A stretch of 7,264 nt of DNA from an uncultured Verrucomicrobiota bacterium (GTDB taxonomy: Bacteria; Verrucomicrobiota; Kiritimatiellia; RFP12; UBA1067), in the NCBI GenBank assembly GCA_946628745.1, contig CAMOXA010000072.1:1-7264 (forward strand), in the 5' to 3' direction. The notes under the pieces were generated by a model. It was not told the origin of the DNA and did not search any database. It was given only the letters and a program-made list of their open reading frames with translations. The position numbers and the translations under genes were made by a program. Of the stretch, positions 7,172 through 7,264 are shown piece by piece. The first letter of the stretch is position 1, and every line of letters begins with the position of its first letter.

Positions 7172-7201
7172 ATTATACATCCACCGGCCCCGTCCTGTCA
7201 A
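7172..7201 (-). promoter_or_regulatory. Consensus-like sigma-70 promoter of rnfABCD
   Basis: On the minus strand the -35 hexamer TTGACA (7201-7196) and the -10 hexamer TATAAT (7177-7172) are both exact consensus, 18 bp apart. An AT-rich stretch (7219-7207, including seven Ts) lies upstream of the -35 where an UP element would be. Only 9 bases separate the -10 from the rnfA ATG, so transcription should begin about 2-4 bases before the start codon. Confidence 0.8.
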
Positions 7202-7202
7202 T

Positions 7203-7234
7203 CGCGAAAAAAATATGCAATGCCCGTTTTCGCG
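7203..7234. repeat. Perfect inverted repeat abutting the rnfA -35 element
   Basis: CGCGAAAA (7203-7210) and TTTTCGCG (7227-7234) are perfect 8-bp arms around 16 bases. The inner edge of the dyad is one base from the -35 hexamer. Its position suits a binding site for a dimeric regulator of the rnf promoter, but the arms could also be chance in AT/CG-biased DNA. Confidence 0.45.
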
Positions 7235-7264
7235 GCCGGGCGCGCGCCGGGCGCGGGCTATCCT
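7235..7264. other. GC-rich end of window with short repeats, no gene seen
   Basis: Almost pure G+C sequence containing CCGGGCGCG twice (7236-7244 and 7247-7255) and the palindrome GGCGCGCGCC (7239-7248). It could be the hairpin part of a terminator for a gene to the right, but no T tract directly follows on either visible side. No reading frame is supported. Confidence 0.3.

Noticed and set aside
7207..7264. A Rho-independent terminator of an upstream gene ending in the seven-T run (minus strand 7213-7207).
   Set aside because: The bases just before the T run (CATTGCATA) form no GC stem; the GC-rich repeats lie too far upstream.

Overview
The window carries seven protein-coding genes, all on the minus strand, so the text follows them from right to left. 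They form two blocks. (1) Positions 7162 to 3215 hold rnfA, rnfB, rnfC and rnfD, four subunits of the Rnf ion-translocating ferredoxin:NAD+ oxidoreductase. (2) Positions 3139 to 1 hold a hybrid LacI/AraC-type (XylR-like) sugar regulator, an L-arabinose isomerase (araA), and the start of an FGGY pentulose kinase (araB-like) that runs off the left edge.

The Rnf block looks like a self-contained transcription unit. A consensus-like sigma-70 promoter (TTGACA, 18-bp spacer, TATAAT) sits only nine bases before the rnfA ATG. The genes are 15 to 36 bp apart, and each of rnfB, rnfC and rnfD has a strong Shine-Dalgarno sequence. After the rnfD stop come two hairpins; the second is a 7-bp GC stem followed by TTTT and reads as an intrinsic terminator. 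rnfG and rnfE, normally the next genes in an ABCDGE cluster, are not here: the next gene is the sugar regulator. Either they lie elsewhere or this is an unusual Rnf.

The sugar block is a coherent L-arabinose module. The regulator has a periplasmic-binding-like effector domain joined to an AraC helix-turn-helix domain. It precedes araA across a 92-bp AT-rich leader, and the kinase follows araA after 14 bp with a GAGGAG ribosome-binding site. The isomerase would make L-ribulose and the kinase L-ribulose-5-phosphate. The epimerase (araD) is not in the window.

The organism is a GC-rich anaerobe or facultative anaerobe. Hybrid LacI/AraC regulators, a Bacteroides-like araB/araA pair and a multi-cluster RnfB would fit the Planctomycetes-Verrucomicrobia-Lentisphaerae-Kiritimatiellae group, for example gut Kiritimatiellae or Lentisphaerae. 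This is inference from gene style only; there is no rRNA or other marker here.

I saw no tRNA, rRNA, CRISPR array, insertion sequence or phage gene. The main points for a second look are the missing rnfG and rnfE, an RnfB whose C-terminal ferredoxin domain has lost exactly the ligands of one [4Fe-4S] cluster, a near-leaderless rnfA promoter, and a perfect dyad next to its -35 element.
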